From Flavobacteriales bacterium (GTDB taxonomy: Bacteria > Bacteroidota > Bacteroidia > UBA10329): DNA of 64,000 nucleotides. The stretch lies in assembly GCA_020635495.1 (NCBI GenBank), contig JACJZQ010000009.1:1-64000 (forward strand), read 5' to 3'. Shown here in pieces: positions 48,838-58,240 of this stretch. The notes beneath the pieces are model-generated. The model was not told the DNA's origin, ran no database searches, and saw only the letters and a list, made by a program, of their open reading frames with translations. The translations under genes and the position numbers were made by a program. Numbering within the stretch: the stretch's first letter is position 1; each line of letters starts with the position of its first letter.

Positions 48838-50574
48838 GTGAAAGCCATGTCAATCCTTGTGATGACAATTCTCTTTGGGTTGTCGGTTTCGGGCCAAGAA
48901 GGCGCCATCGATTTCAATCAACTCGTCAATAAGACCCACACGGAGCGCACCCTAGCGTTGTTCGATTACCACGAAAAGTTTGTACATGACGAGGATTCGC
49001 TGACGGTTTTCAAAGATGTGGAGTTGGCAAGGCGGTTGGCCGATCAACACAACGACCCAGAACTGGCCTTAGAGGCCGATCTCATTGAACTCCATTATTA
49101 CACTTACCGCAGTAAGGGCCGATTGGATGAATGGGCCGAAATGGCGTTGGCCCTTATTCGCAAGGCCAGAGACGCCAAAGCTCTTTGGTTGGAAGCGCGT
49201 TGCGAAAGCCTGCTTGGAATCCATCTATATAATTATGGTCAGTACGAATCTGGAATGCTGCACATGCGCAATGCCGTTCGGTTGTTGGATGACAAGGATG
49301 CGGCCGAGTACCCCATCAAGAGCATCGTCCTTACGCTGTTGGGCAAGATGCATTACGATTTTCGGGAATATGAGGAAGCGGTGCGGACATACCAGAAGGC
49401 TTTTGCTTGCATGACCACCCACTATCGGAAGTATTACCGCATGCATGCCATCAACACAATGGGCATTACCTATCGGGATATGGGCAAGTTGGATTCGTCC
49501 AATATTTGGTTTCAGCGGGTGCTGGATATCGCCATTGCGGATAATGATTCGCTTTACATCAAGCTCACTCAGGGAAATTTGGGTGAGAACCATTACCTCC
49601 TAGGTGATTTTGAGAAGGCGGAACCACTTATACTCCAAGACCTGATACTGGCGAGAGCCAAGACGGAAGAAAATCCAGGGCACCTTTCAAACTGCCTTTA
49701 TATTCTCGGAGACATTGCTTTGGAACGGGGCGACTTGAAAAAGGCCGAACCCATGATGACCGAGGCGCTGGAAATGGCGCATCGTTCCAAGCAGGCAAGA
49801 CGCTTGCAACCCGTTTACACCAAAATGGCCAAGCTGTTTGCCGCCAAGGCAATGCCAGATCTAGTGCTGACTTACATGGATTCGGCCTTGCAGGCGAACC
49901 AACAGAAGGATGTTGAGTTTGACCGATTGATTTCCGCCCGCGTTAACCAGAGGTTGGAACTGGAGCACATTGCCACCGAAACGGCCAAGTTGGAAGGCGA
50001 ACGGAAGTTGCAATTGCTCGTTCGCAACCTATTGATAGCACTGATGGTGCTAGTACTCATCGGGCTGGTGTGGCTTTTCAATCGGCACAGAAAGAAGCTG
50101 CAACAGCGGCAACAGGTTATTCTTGGCGAGAAGAAAATGGCCGAAGATGCATTGCGTGCCGCATCGCAACGATTGGACGAGATCGTTTCGAACATGCAAC
50201 TGAAGAACTTGGAACTGGAACAGACCCGACAGGAACTGGAATCGCTGAAGGACGAGGCACCAGACCGCATGAAGGAACAGAAGCTGAGATTGGAAGCGGC
50301 TGTGATACTTACCGATCAGGATTGGCGCAATTTCATGGAACTGTTTGAGGTGGTGAACCCTGGTTTCCTGCAACGACTAAACGAACAATACCCCGAACTG
50401 ACCCTTTCGCAAGTGCGCTTTTTCGTGCTGTGCCGATTGGAGCGCAGCAACAAGGAAATGGCTGCCATGTTGGGCGTTACAACAGACGCCATCAGGCAGA
50501 TGCGCAGCCGACTGCGCAAGCAATTATCTCTTTCTTCTGACGAGACGATTATGGCCTTGGCTCTGGCCATTTGA
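48838..50574 (+). CDS. TPR repeat membrane protein with C-terminal HTH domain
   Basis: About 578 residues. It starts at GTG 48838 with signal peptide MKAMSILVMTILFGLSVSGQ. An ATG at 48847 is close behind, and the longer in-frame extension overlaps the kinase gene in a different frame. Residues 40-380 hold tetratricopeptide repeats (AVRTYQKAFACMTTHYRKY, GNLGENHYLLGDFEKAEPLI, GDIALERGDLKKAEPMMTEAL). A transmembrane helix (LLVRNLLIALMVLVLIGLVWLF) and a coiled coil follow. The C-terminal HTH (LSQVRFFVLCRLERSNKEMAAMLGVTTDAIRQMRSRLRKQ) resembles LuxR-type domains. It would sense outside and bind DNA inside in one chain, a common Bacteroidota regulator layout. It follows the kinase gene by 50 bases. 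Confidence 0.87.
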   Translation: MKAMSILVMTILFGLSVSGQEGAIDFNQLVNKTHTERTLALFDYHEKFVHDEDSLTVFKDVELARRLADQHNDPELALEADLIELHYYTYRSKGRLDEWAEMALALIRKARDAKALWLEARCESLLGIHLYNYGQYESGMLHMRNAVRLLDDKDAAEYPIKSIVLTLLGKMHYDFREYEEAVRTYQKAFACMTTHYRKYYRMHAINTMGITYRDMGKLDSSNIWFQRVLDIAIADNDSLYIKLTQGNLGENHYLLGDFEKAEPLILQDLILARAKTEENPGHLSNCLYILGDIALERGDLKKAEPMMTEALEMAHRSKQARRLQPVYTKMAKLFAAKAMPDLVLTYMDSALQANQQKDVEFDRLISARVNQRLELEHIATETAKLEGERKLQLLVRNLLIALMVLVLIGLVWLFNRHRKKLQQRQQVILGEKKMAEDALRAASQRLDEIVSNMQLKNLELEQTRQELESLKDEAPDRMKEQKLRLEAAVILTDQDWRNFMELFEVVNPGFLQRLNEQYPELTLSQVRFFVLCRLERSNKEMAAMLGVTTDAIRQMRSRLRKQLSLSSDETIMALALAI

Positions 50575-50651
50575 GGTTTTTTGATGTCGTGTCACGCGTT
50601 GTCACGCTGAATTTTTGCTTCAAATAGCCGCTTGTGTCCACTTTTGGCGGC

Positions 50652-50810
50652 ATGGGTTTTTCACCATCCGACCGTTTTCCGCTGACCATTGGTAGCCTGG
50701 TGCTGTTGGGCATGATCATGCTCTTCATCACAGCTCTTGTGGGCATATACCTGTGGTACGACCTGCGGCTTGAGCAGTTGGATCAATCCCTTCAACTATT
50801 ACAAAAATGA
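50652..50810 (+). CDS. 52-residue single-helix membrane protein
   Basis: A small frame from ATG 50652 to TGA 50810. It has a short polar start (MGFSPSDRFP), one strong transmembrane helix (SLVLLGMIMLFITALVGIYLW) and a charged helical tail (YDLRLEQLDQSLQLLQK). The stop overlaps an ATG of the next gene (ATGA at 50807-50810), which suggests translational coupling. It is too short for most automatic callers. It lies between a membrane-bound transcription regulator and a secreted adhesin-like protein. Function unknown; a regulator of, or partner to, one of these is possible. Confidence 0.6.
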   Translation: MGFSPSDRFPLTIGSLVLLGMIMLFITALVGIYLWYDLRLEQLDQSLQLLQK

Positions 50811-50833
50811 ACCTTCAACCAAATACCTCAACT

Positions 50834-53704
50834 ATGAAAAAAGTTCGTGTCATCCTTCTCCTTCTTTCAGCCATTACAACTCAACTGAGTTGGGCGCAGA
50901 CCGCGATCAACCTTGCCAGTGGCTCGCTGGTCATTACTCAATATGCAATTGAAGACCAACATTGGACCTTGACCGATGATGGAACCAATCTGAACATCCA
51001 CTACACCGCCACTGGAGTAAGTTTGAGCGGAGCGGGCGTAGTGGCCATTGATGCCAATAATACGCAAGTGCCCTTGGCCAATATTACAGACTCGATTGTG
51101 GTTGTGGGTGTTGGCTCAACAGACACGTTGACCTTTGACCTTACTACCTCATTGGCCGCAGTTTCGGTACGTACTTCCAACGTGGATATGATCTACCAGA
51201 CAGGAGACCTCATTGCCACAACTGGTTCCATCAACTTGAATGCAGAATATGGTATTACGGTAGATGGAACGCTTCAGACCACGTCAGGCAACATCAGTCT
51301 GTTCGGAAGACAGACCACCACCCACACCACGCTGTTTTACGATGGCGTTCGAGTGAATGCCACGGGTTCGATAACTTCAGAAACAGGCGATATTGTTCTG
51401 GATGCCACGGGTGGCGTTGGCAGTTCGTCCATCACTGGTGGAATCTGGATAAACGGAGGCACGGTCTCCTCAACAGGTACTGGTGCCAATGCCGCATCCA
51501 TCCTATTGAACGGAAGAGAGAGCGCATGGTCTCCTTCTACGCCATGTGCCTATAACCACGCCATAGTGGTATCTGATGGCGGAATGGTCAGTTCCGTTGA
51601 TGGAGACATCACCCTTGAAGGATTAGGTGCTCCAGCAGGATGTATTGAACGGAAAGGAATTATACGTCTTACCAACGGACATGTACAGTCAACAGGCAAC
51701 GGTGCAATTTCTATGCATGGTCAGGATCATGCATTTTCAGGTGAATCTGCGGTGAACATTGAACTTGCAAGTACCGTGCAGTGCAACAATGGTAACATGA
51801 GCATTTCGGGTAATTTTTACGATGAAGGAACCGTAAGCCAGCCTTGCATTTACATACGTGATCTCGGTACGGTGGTGTCTTCAGTAGGTACGGGAGAGAT
51901 ACAAATAGAAGGTATCGGTAGTCCACTTGGAACCGCTAGCAATATTGCTTCTGGCGTAAGGATCATAGATTACGCACTGGTTACCTCTGAGTTTGGCGAC
52001 ATCAGCATCTACGGTGAAAATTCGGTGCGATGCTATGAATGTTCGTCTGTCTGGATCGGTGATTTCTCTGAAATCACGTCCACGGGCACGGGGCCCAATG
52101 CGGCCAAGATCAACATACACGGCCATGAGGATCTTATGAATGGTATTACGTTAGACGCGGTCACCCTTTATGATCTACCAAAACTCCGAACTGTAGATGG
52201 AGACGTTACTATTTTGGCCACCTCTGTTAACTATGGCATTCAGTCCTACTCAGAAGGCACTTTTTACTCCACTGGTCAGGGAAGTTTGAAAGTAACTGCA
52301 GATGTTGCCGTACCAGGAATCACGGACCCTACATGGGATTACACATTGATTGCTGATTATGTTTACTCACCATCGATTCGGGCTTATGGAGATGCACTCA
52401 TCAGACCAAGAACTCCAGGTACACCCATTAAAATTGGAGTTCCCTCTGGCAGTTATTTACCTGGTGACGGTGTGCTGAGTATCATAGAAAGCGACCTGAA
52501 TAATTATTTCTTGTTCGCCAATAGCTACGCCTTTGGAGGAGACACCACAGGCAACATTGATGTATTGAAAGCCATATTCAATGACCCACTGACCCTGATC
52601 GGATACAACATCACCATCGATTCGCTCAGTGCAGTTACAGACCCTATTACACTCACCAGCAGGGCAGGTGATTACATCTCTAACATGGACAATGGTTCTC
52701 CAGGACTGTTTGCGTCAGAAGTCATCTTCAATGGGAATGTTTCTCCTGGTGGCCCGAATACGGCAGGAATTCTTCGGGCAACGGCCAACGTGACATTCAG
52801 CGCTGGCGATACACTTTCCATCGACCTGTTCACTGGCGACAACGATTCGCTGAAACTTCAGGGATCCGCTCCGATACTTACACTCAACAATGCCACGCTG
52901 CAATTGGCCGAGGTAGGCTACACACCAACTCTAAACGATGAATTCGTGCTCATTGACGTGGCGGGAACGGAAGCCGTTGTAGGAACGTTTGCTGGGATTC
53001 CAGAAGGCAGTCCGATTCTCGTAGGCAATAACTCTTACCGTTTAAGTTATGAGGGCGGCTCGGGTAATGATGTCACCCTGACTTTTCTAGGCGTATGTAG
53101 TCCAACAGCCTCCAGCATTGCACCCGTGGCCTGTGGCAGTTACACTTCGCCACTCGGAAACGTGTATACCGCAAGTGCATCTTTCACCGAGACAATAGAT
53201 AATACATTGGGTTGCGATAGCGTGATATCCATTGATCTTACCATTAATAACGCAGATGCCAGCGTATCTCAGAACGGTACAACCCTAACAGCCGATGTGG
53301 CGGGTGCCAGCTACCAATGGCTGGACTGCAACAACGGTAATGCAGTTGTAAATGGCGAGAACGGCCAAAGCTTTACACCATTGGCCTCTGGCGAATATGC
53401 CTTGGAAATCACCGAGAATGGCTGCACCGAGATTTCGGGGTGCTACAATGTGCAAGTGATCACGGTAGGCTTGGACGAAATAGACAGATCAGAACTGACC
53501 ATTTACCCTAATCCATCTCATGGAGTTGTCAACATTCAGGTCAATAACGCAGAACGCATCTCGGTTTACGACATGACGGGTAGAACCATCATGGACAAAC
53601 CTTTTACCAATAGGCTTGATATTTCTAGCCTACCTGCAGGAAACTACGTGATAGCGGTATTCACGGCTGATAGCGTGCTTCGAGAGACGCTGGTCGTTGA
53701 GTAA
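50834..53704 (+). CDS. Large secreted adhesin-like protein with T9SS sorting domain
   Basis: A 956-residue exported protein. The signal peptide is MKKVRVILLLLSAITTQLSWAQ. An ATG at 50807, overlapping the small upstream gene, is in frame and might be used instead. Residues about 40-560 are a repetitive beta-helix with filamentous-haemagglutinin-like turns (GSINLNAEYGITVDGTLQTTSGNISLFG, GSITSETGDIVLDATGG). A VIFNGNVSPGGPNTAGILRATANVTF autotransporter-like turn and a CSPTASSIAPVACGSYTSPLG domain follow. A T9SS domain (LTIYPNPSHGVVNIQV) ends it. A role in surface contact is inferred only from fold. Confidence 0.85.
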   Translation: MKKVRVILLLLSAITTQLSWAQTAINLASGSLVITQYAIEDQHWTLTDDGTNLNIHYTATGVSLSGAGVVAIDANNTQVPLANITDSIVVVGVGSTDTLTFDLTTSLAAVSVRTSNVDMIYQTGDLIATTGSINLNAEYGITVDGTLQTTSGNISLFGRQTTTHTTLFYDGVRVNATGSITSETGDIVLDATGGVGSSSITGGIWINGGTVSSTGTGANAASILLNGRESAWSPSTPCAYNHAIVVSDGGMVSSVDGDITLEGLGAPAGCIERKGIIRLTNGHVQSTGNGAISMHGQDHAFSGESAVNIELASTVQCNNGNMSISGNFYDEGTVSQPCIYIRDLGTVVSSVGTGEIQIEGIGSPLGTASNIASGVRIIDYALVTSEFGDISIYGENSVRCYECSSVWIGDFSEITSTGTGPNAAKINIHGHEDLMNGITLDAVTLYDLPKLRTVDGDVTILATSVNYGIQSYSEGTFYSTGQGSLKVTADVAVPGITDPTWDYTLIADYVYSPSIRAYGDALIRPRTPGTPIKIGVPSGSYLPGDGVLSIIESDLNNYFLFANSYAFGGDTTGNIDVLKAIFNDPLTLIGYNITIDSLSAVTDPITLTSRAGDYISNMDNGSPGLFASEVIFNGNVSPGGPNTAGILRATANVTFSAGDTLSIDLFTGDNDSLKLQGSAPILTLNNATLQLAEVGYTPTLNDEFVLIDVAGTEAVVGTFAGIPEGSPILVGNNSYRLSYEGGSGNDVTLTFLGVCSPTASSIAPVACGSYTSPLGNVYTASASFTETIDNTLGCDSVISIDLTINNADASVSQNGTTLTADVAGASYQWLDCNNGNAVVNGENGQSFTPLASGEYALEITENGCTEISGCYNVQVITVGLDEIDRSELTIYPNPSHGVVNIQVNNAERISVYDMTGRTIMDKPFTNRLDISSLPAGNYVIAVFTADSVLRETLVVE

Positions 53705-53756
53705 GCAATTCGGATCTCTGTCAGCCTGAAACGGTTGCGCGGAAACAATCCAAACA

Positions 53757-53825
53757 AGGCTCGGCACGTGTAGCAATGAAAACGTAATTCTCATCATTGA
53801 CATAAACGTGCCGAGCCTACCTTTG
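53757..53825 (+). promoter_or_regulatory. Promoter with 13-bp inverted repeat before the LytTR regulator gene
   Basis: AGGCTCGGCACGT (53757-53769) and ACGTGCCGAGCCT (53806-53818) are exact inverse complements with 36 bases between. TACCTTTG (53818-53825) is a -7 box that touches the right arm. TTG at 53797-53799 is a possible -33 with 18 bases spacing. The box ends 5 bases before the ATG at 53831, so the mRNA would be almost leaderless. The arm inside the promoter fits an operator. Confidence 0.55.
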
Positions 53826-53830
53826 GCGCA

Positions 53831-54580
53831 ATGATCAAAGCCATCATAGTTGACGATGAGGAGCGTGCCCGCAATGGGCTGAAGCAGTTGCTTGAAATGG
53901 TGGCGCCCGAAGTGGAAGTGGTTGCTCAATGCGCCAACGTTCCTGATGCGGTCATTGCCATCAACCAGCACCAGCCCGAGGTGGTTTTTCTGGATGTGGA
54001 GATGCCGCAGTATTCGGGGCTGCAGATCGGGCAGTTCTTCGCGGAGATGAACTTCCACATCATTTTTGTGACGGCCTACAGCGAGTACGCCATCCGTGCG
54101 TTCGAGCTTTCTGCGGTTGATTACCTGCTGAAACCGGTTCAGCCCGATAAACTAGAAGACGCCATCCGCAAGCTGAAAGCGCGCACTTCGCAAATGACCA
54201 CGCAGCGGATTGAACTGGCCGAAACATCCTTACAGAGCAACGATTTCAACCGCATTGCTTTGCCCGTTTCGGACGGTTTTCTTTTCGTAGAAATAAAAGA
54301 CATCATGCTGCTGGAAGCCGATGGTGCGTACACGAAAGTCTATCTTCAGAATGGTTCGGAACTGCTGGTGAGTAAGCGCCTATTGTTCTTCGAAAAAGTG
54401 TTGGAAGACCGCCCGTTCATGGTGCGGGTTCATCGCTCCTATCTCGTCAATTTCAACTTTGTGAAACGCTACAGCAAGGCCGAAAGCGTTATTGTTCTCG
54501 ACAACGGGAAAACGGTTTCCGTTCCGAAGGAAAAGAAGGTGATGATCGAGGAAACGCTACAACGGATCAAGGTCGGTTAG
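53831..54580 (+). CDS. LytTR-type response regulator
   Basis: A 249-residue regulator. The receiver domain (residues 1-120) has the acidic pocket VDDEERARNGL, the phospho-aspartate in VVFLDVEMPQYSG and the lysine in DYLLKPVQPDKLED. The LytTR DNA-binding domain (about 145-245) has FLFVEIKDIMLLEADGAYTKVYLQNGSELLVSKRLLFFEKVLEDRPFMVRVHRSYLVNFNFVKRY by position. It would bind direct repeats of about nine bases spaced by about 12. Which kinase feeds it is not shown by position alone; the nearest LytS-type kinase genes are at 45906 and 58241. Confidence 0.93.
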   Translation: MIKAIIVDDEERARNGLKQLLEMVAPEVEVVAQCANVPDAVIAINQHQPEVVFLDVEMPQYSGLQIGQFFAEMNFHIIFVTAYSEYAIRAFELSAVDYLLKPVQPDKLEDAIRKLKARTSQMTTQRIELAETSLQSNDFNRIALPVSDGFLFVEIKDIMLLEADGAYTKVYLQNGSELLVSKRLLFFEKVLEDRPFMVRVHRSYLVNFNFVKRYSKAESVIVLDNGKTVSVPKEKKVMIEETLQRIKVG

Positions 54581-54620
54581 CGGTTTCCTCAATCAATTTC
54601 TACTTCTTTGTTGATGGGCA

Positions 54621-57600
54621 CTATTGCCGTTTCATGTCAGCTTTCAAGCGGTTCAGTTCTTGTTGCAATCTGATGTTCTCTGCTTGCAACTGCTTCATCT
54701 GCTCGTTCAGTTCTTGAACAGCTTTAACCAACGGCACGGTGAATTCCGCGTAGCGAAGACCGTACAGATCGTTCTCATTCTTTGGGGCATCTACTCCACT
54801 GAAATCAAAACCGATCTCTTTTGCTGCGGCCTCCACCTCTTGCGCCAGGAAACCTGTGTATGTAATGGAACTCTTATTGTTGTCAGTAGAACTGAACTGA
54901 GAATGCTCTTTCCGACCCAACTTGTCTTTAATCTCTTCAATCGCCAGATTGTATGTGACCGGACGCAATTTCTCAATGAATACCAACCCTGGGACATCTG
55001 CTCTTACATTCATCTTAAATCTTGAGTCCGAAAGATTGGTCCATCCGACATATCCACCGATACTTGTTACATCGGGATTGCCAATTTTCACCTGATCCGA
55101 TGCAAGAAACTCTGCATCATAACCGATTGCTGTAGAATTTGTGATCAGACTTTCACTGCCTAGACCTGGACCAGCACTAAGACCAATTGAAACACAATTG
55201 TTGGTAACCGTTGGCGAATAGGCAATTCCTGAATAGGCCCCAATACTCGTATTGAATCCCCCAGCCGTATTCTCAACCATGCTCTGCACTCCAATGGCAA
55301 CATTACCTTCAGGCAATACCGGTTCACTCTGACTCAGGCTCAGGTCTCTTAATGCTTCCTTACCAATAGCCACATTATCATCTGCTGGAATTGCATTTAC
55401 CATACACTGATACCCAATAGCCACGTTGTCGCCTGCACCGACATTAGAGTACATGGCCTCATGCCCCAATGCCACGTTTCCGCGACCTGATACAAGCGAA
55501 TGGAGCGCCCTATGTCCCATTGAATTATTCTCCCACCCCAACGTATTGGAATACATGGACTCATAGCCAATTGAATTGTTCCTATGTCCTGAGGTGTTGG
55601 TTTTCAAGGAACTGTAACCTAAACCAACATTTTCAAATCCGGTTGAGTTGTTTTGCAACGAAACGGTTCCTACGGCAGTATTGTGAATCCCGTGACCCGG
55701 GTCACTGCTTCCGGTACCATTGTTCTTCAATGCCTCGAAACCAACGGCCACGGAGCCCGATTTGTTGGTTCCGCTTCGCAATGCGCCTGCGCCAATGGCC
55801 ACGCTACCTTCGCCCAGCGTGTTGCTCATCAATGCCTCTTTACCAAGTGCCACGTTATTCTGCCCAACGGAATTGTTCCTGAGCGCGCTATGCCCCATGG
55901 CAACGTTCTCTGAGCCGATTGTGTTCAAATACATGGCATCTACCCCGATGGCACTGTTGTATGTTCCCGTGGTGTTTCCACCAAGGCTGTTATCGCCCAC
56001 GGCCGTGTTGTAAGAACCACTTGTGTTGTAATACATGCTGAGGTTACCGATGGCCGTATTGTTGTTCCCTGAACCATTGGCCTGCAAGACTTTGGACCCC
56101 AATCCTGTATTGAAACTACCGTTGCCGTTGGTCACGAACGATTCGAAACCGACCACTGTGTTCTCATCTCCGTTCTGCATGGCATTGGCAGCTTTGGATC
56201 CCATTACCACGTTTCCGTAGCCAATTGTATGATATTCACCTACCTGCGAACCAATGAAGATGTTATCGTATCCTGTTGATACCGACCGTCCTGCTTTCCA
56301 ACCTAGAAAGATATTGTCGAACGCGTAGGTCATGGAACTTCCTGTTTGATGACCGATAAGGATGTGGCGCGAACCGTTGGTAACCTTGCCAGCTTCCGAC
56401 CCGATCATGACGTTGGTAGCACCATCTGCCAGTTGATTTCCCGCTTTGTAACCTAAAAGAATGTTGTCTGCCCCAGTGGTCATTCCAGCACCAGCTTCTA
56501 CTCCGAAAACGGCATTCTGGGTAGCGTAAGTAGAACCAAGTGCCGCCCCATAACCTACGTATGTGTTTGCAGAGCCCAATGTGGCCAACCCAGATCCAAA
56601 ACCTACGTACGTATTCTTGACTCCACCAGCGTTGGATGCACCGCTTTTCGCACCAACGAACACGTTTCCGTCTGCGTCATTGTTCACACCAGCACTATCT
56701 CCAATCAGAACACTGAAGTCTCCGGTGGCCTCCAAACCCGCCTTGTAACCCAAGAATGTGTTGTTGTTTCCGTAGGCATCATAACCGGCCAACGCCCCGA
56801 TGGCCGTATTCCGATGGTCTATTCCTGCTTGTTCAAGCGCACCTGTTCCAACTGCGGTATTGTAATGCCCGAAATCCACATTATTGGCGGCATTGGCCCC
56901 AACAAAGGTGTTTCCGATACCTTGTTGCAACCAGAAACCAGCATTACGGCCAACCGCGGTGTTGTTGTCGCCTTCGGCATTCACCAGCGTGCTACGACCA
57001 ATGGCAGTGTTGCCTTCTCCCGTTGTCACATCCCGCAAGGCCGATGTTCCCAGAGCCACGTTGTGAATACCCGTGGTTATATTCTCCATAGCGCCATAGC
57101 CAAAGAATGTCTCTCCGGTGTTTGTTTGACCTATATGACCTGACTTTACACCATTTACCTTGAACATGAGGTCAGCATCATCGTTAGTTCCAATAAAATT
57201 GGTTGAAGCATCGGTGCCAGCGTTTCCATTCAGCTCCCAGCCACCACCGCCTTCCCCGTTCGTGTTGCCAGCGGAATTGGCATAGAGTGCGTAAGGAACG
57301 CTAAGCAATTCGCTTTGACCCGTGATGCTGTAGTTGGTTCCGCCCGTTGGGTCGATGGCTACAAAAACAGAATAGGTAGACGCTCCCCAATCAATGTCTC
57401 CAATGCTTCCGAACTGGTTGGTTCCATCGCCAATAATAAGCGTAAGCAGGCCATTGGCGTTGGTCGTTCCCGTGTGTTCTTCCTCAAACACACTTGGGCC
57501 GTCATTTCCGATTATTATGCTCACATGAACACCAACATTTTGGTTCGCAAGCAGTTGACCGTTATTGTCACGGATCACCGATTGGTAGGTCATACGTTCG

Positions 57601-57665
57601 GGAGCCTGCGCGAATACGGCCGCTGCCACAAGAAGGAAATGTGCAATAAATAAGAGCTTTTTCAT
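54621..57665 (-). CDS. Long tail-fibre-like surface protein with YadA-head-type repeats and S74 chaperone end
   Basis: A 1014-residue exported fibre. The signal peptide (MKKLLFIAHFLLVAAAVFAQ) is followed by the Bacteroidota N-domain (MTYQSVIRDNNGQLLANQNVGVHVS to LLSVPYALYANS). About 600 residues of short repeats follow (NNTAVGRNAGFW, HYNTAVGTGALEQ, NNTFLGYKAGLEATGD, NVALGHEAMYSN), like a YadA head. Near residue 890 a peptidase S74-type intramolecular chaperone domain begins (SDSRFKMNVRADVPGLVFIEKLRPVTYNLAI), and a C-terminal coiled coil (LNEQMKQLQAENIRLQQELNRLKADM) ends it. It should trimerise into a stiff fibre, and S74 domains often cleave themselves off. The start at 57665 begins the signal peptide; 57671 is also possible. 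Confidence 0.87.
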   Translation of the reverse strand: MKKLLFIAHFLLVAAAVFAQAPERMTYQSVIRDNNGQLLANQNVGVHVSIIIGNDGPSVFEEEHTGTTNANGLLTLIIGDGTNQFGSIGDIDWGASTYSVFVAIDPTGGTNYSITGQSELLSVPYALYANSAGNTNGEGGGGWELNGNAGTDASTNFIGTNDDADLMFKVNGVKSGHIGQTNTGETFFGYGAMENITTGIHNVALGTSALRDVTTGEGNTAIGRSTLVNAEGDNNTAVGRNAGFWLQQGIGNTFVGANAANNVDFGHYNTAVGTGALEQAGIDHRNTAIGALAGYDAYGNNNTFLGYKAGLEATGDFSVLIGDSAGVNNDADGNVFVGAKSGASNAGGVKNTYVGFGSGLATLGSANTYVGYGAALGSTYATQNAVFGVEAGAGMTTGADNILLGYKAGNQLADGATNVMIGSEAGKVTNGSRHILIGHQTGSSMTYAFDNIFLGWKAGRSVSTGYDNIFIGSQVGEYHTIGYGNVVMGSKAANAMQNGDENTVVGFESFVTNGNGSFNTGLGSKVLQANGSGNNNTAIGNLSMYYNTSGSYNTAVGDNSLGGNTTGTYNSAIGVDAMYLNTIGSENVAMGHSALRNNSVGQNNVALGKEALMSNTLGEGSVAIGAGALRSGTNKSGSVAVGFEALKNNGTGSSDPGHGIHNTAVGTVSLQNNSTGFENVGLGYSSLKTNTSGHRNNSIGYESMYSNTLGWENNSMGHRALHSLVSGRGNVALGHEAMYSNVGAGDNVAIGYQCMVNAIPADDNVAIGKEALRDLSLSQSEPVLPEGNVAIGVQSMVENTAGGFNTSIGAYSGIAYSPTVTNNCVSIGLSAGPGLGSESLITNSTAIGYDAEFLASDQVKIGNPDVTSIGGYVGWTNLSDSRFKMNVRADVPGLVFIEKLRPVTYNLAIEEIKDKLGRKEHSQFSSTDNNKSSITYTGFLAQEVEAAAKEIGFDFSGVDAPKNENDLYGLRYAEFTVPLVKAVQELNEQMKQLQAENIRLQQELNRLKADMKRQ

Positions 57666-57675
57666 GGTCATCGTT

Positions 57676-58141
57676 TTATGATCGATAGGTTTTCTGTTCT
57701 GAGTTGTTGTTGCGTATCACGAGGAAATAGGTGGCGGCCGCCAATGCATGCATCGGTATTTCGGTGCCTGAGTTTGCGAGCTGAGTGGAAGTCAATTCCT
57801 GTCCGAGCGCATCAAAGAGCTGCACGGTCAGTTCTTCGTCCAATTCGCCTGTTGCCAGAATGGTGATGTGGTCGGTAGTCGGGTTCGGGTACACCTGGAG
57901 TTCCACTTCTGACAGCCCATTCTGACGAACGTCTGTTATGACGGAGATCTCGTAAGGCTGCTGAACGCCTTGGTTTTCAACGGCCGTGCTTGAACTGTTC
58001 TGTTGGTAGAACACCTGCCCAACGGTGAAACTCACCGAGCCCCCACATCAGACCATCGCCTCCTGAGGCAACAAGGTCGGTCTGTGCAAAGGTTGAGATG
58101 CATGTTCCGCCAAGCATGAATAGAATCAGGTAGTACTTCAT
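57676..58141 (-). CDS. Small secreted T9SS-sorted protein, frame broken at a G5 run
   Basis: The protein begins MKYYLILFMLGGTCISTFAQTD (start ATG 58141) and continues ASGGDGLMW. After a run of five G (C5 at 58040-58044 on the plus strand) the frame is lost. With four G the frame runs on as GSVSFTVGQVFYQQNSSSTAVENQG and into a T9SS sorting domain (LQVYPNPTTDHITIL) with a normal end. The intact protein would be about 155 residues. A single-base homopolymer error or true slippage at this run explains the break. It precedes the fibre gene by 10 bases and may be its cotranscribed partner. Confidence 0.7.
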
Positions 58142-58240
58142 TCCATCTTGATTTTAGAACGAAACTACCCGTGCGACCTGGGGCCTGAAATATCCGATTA
58201 GAATTCGGTGCGTTTGAATGAGAGTTCGGTAACTGCCGAA

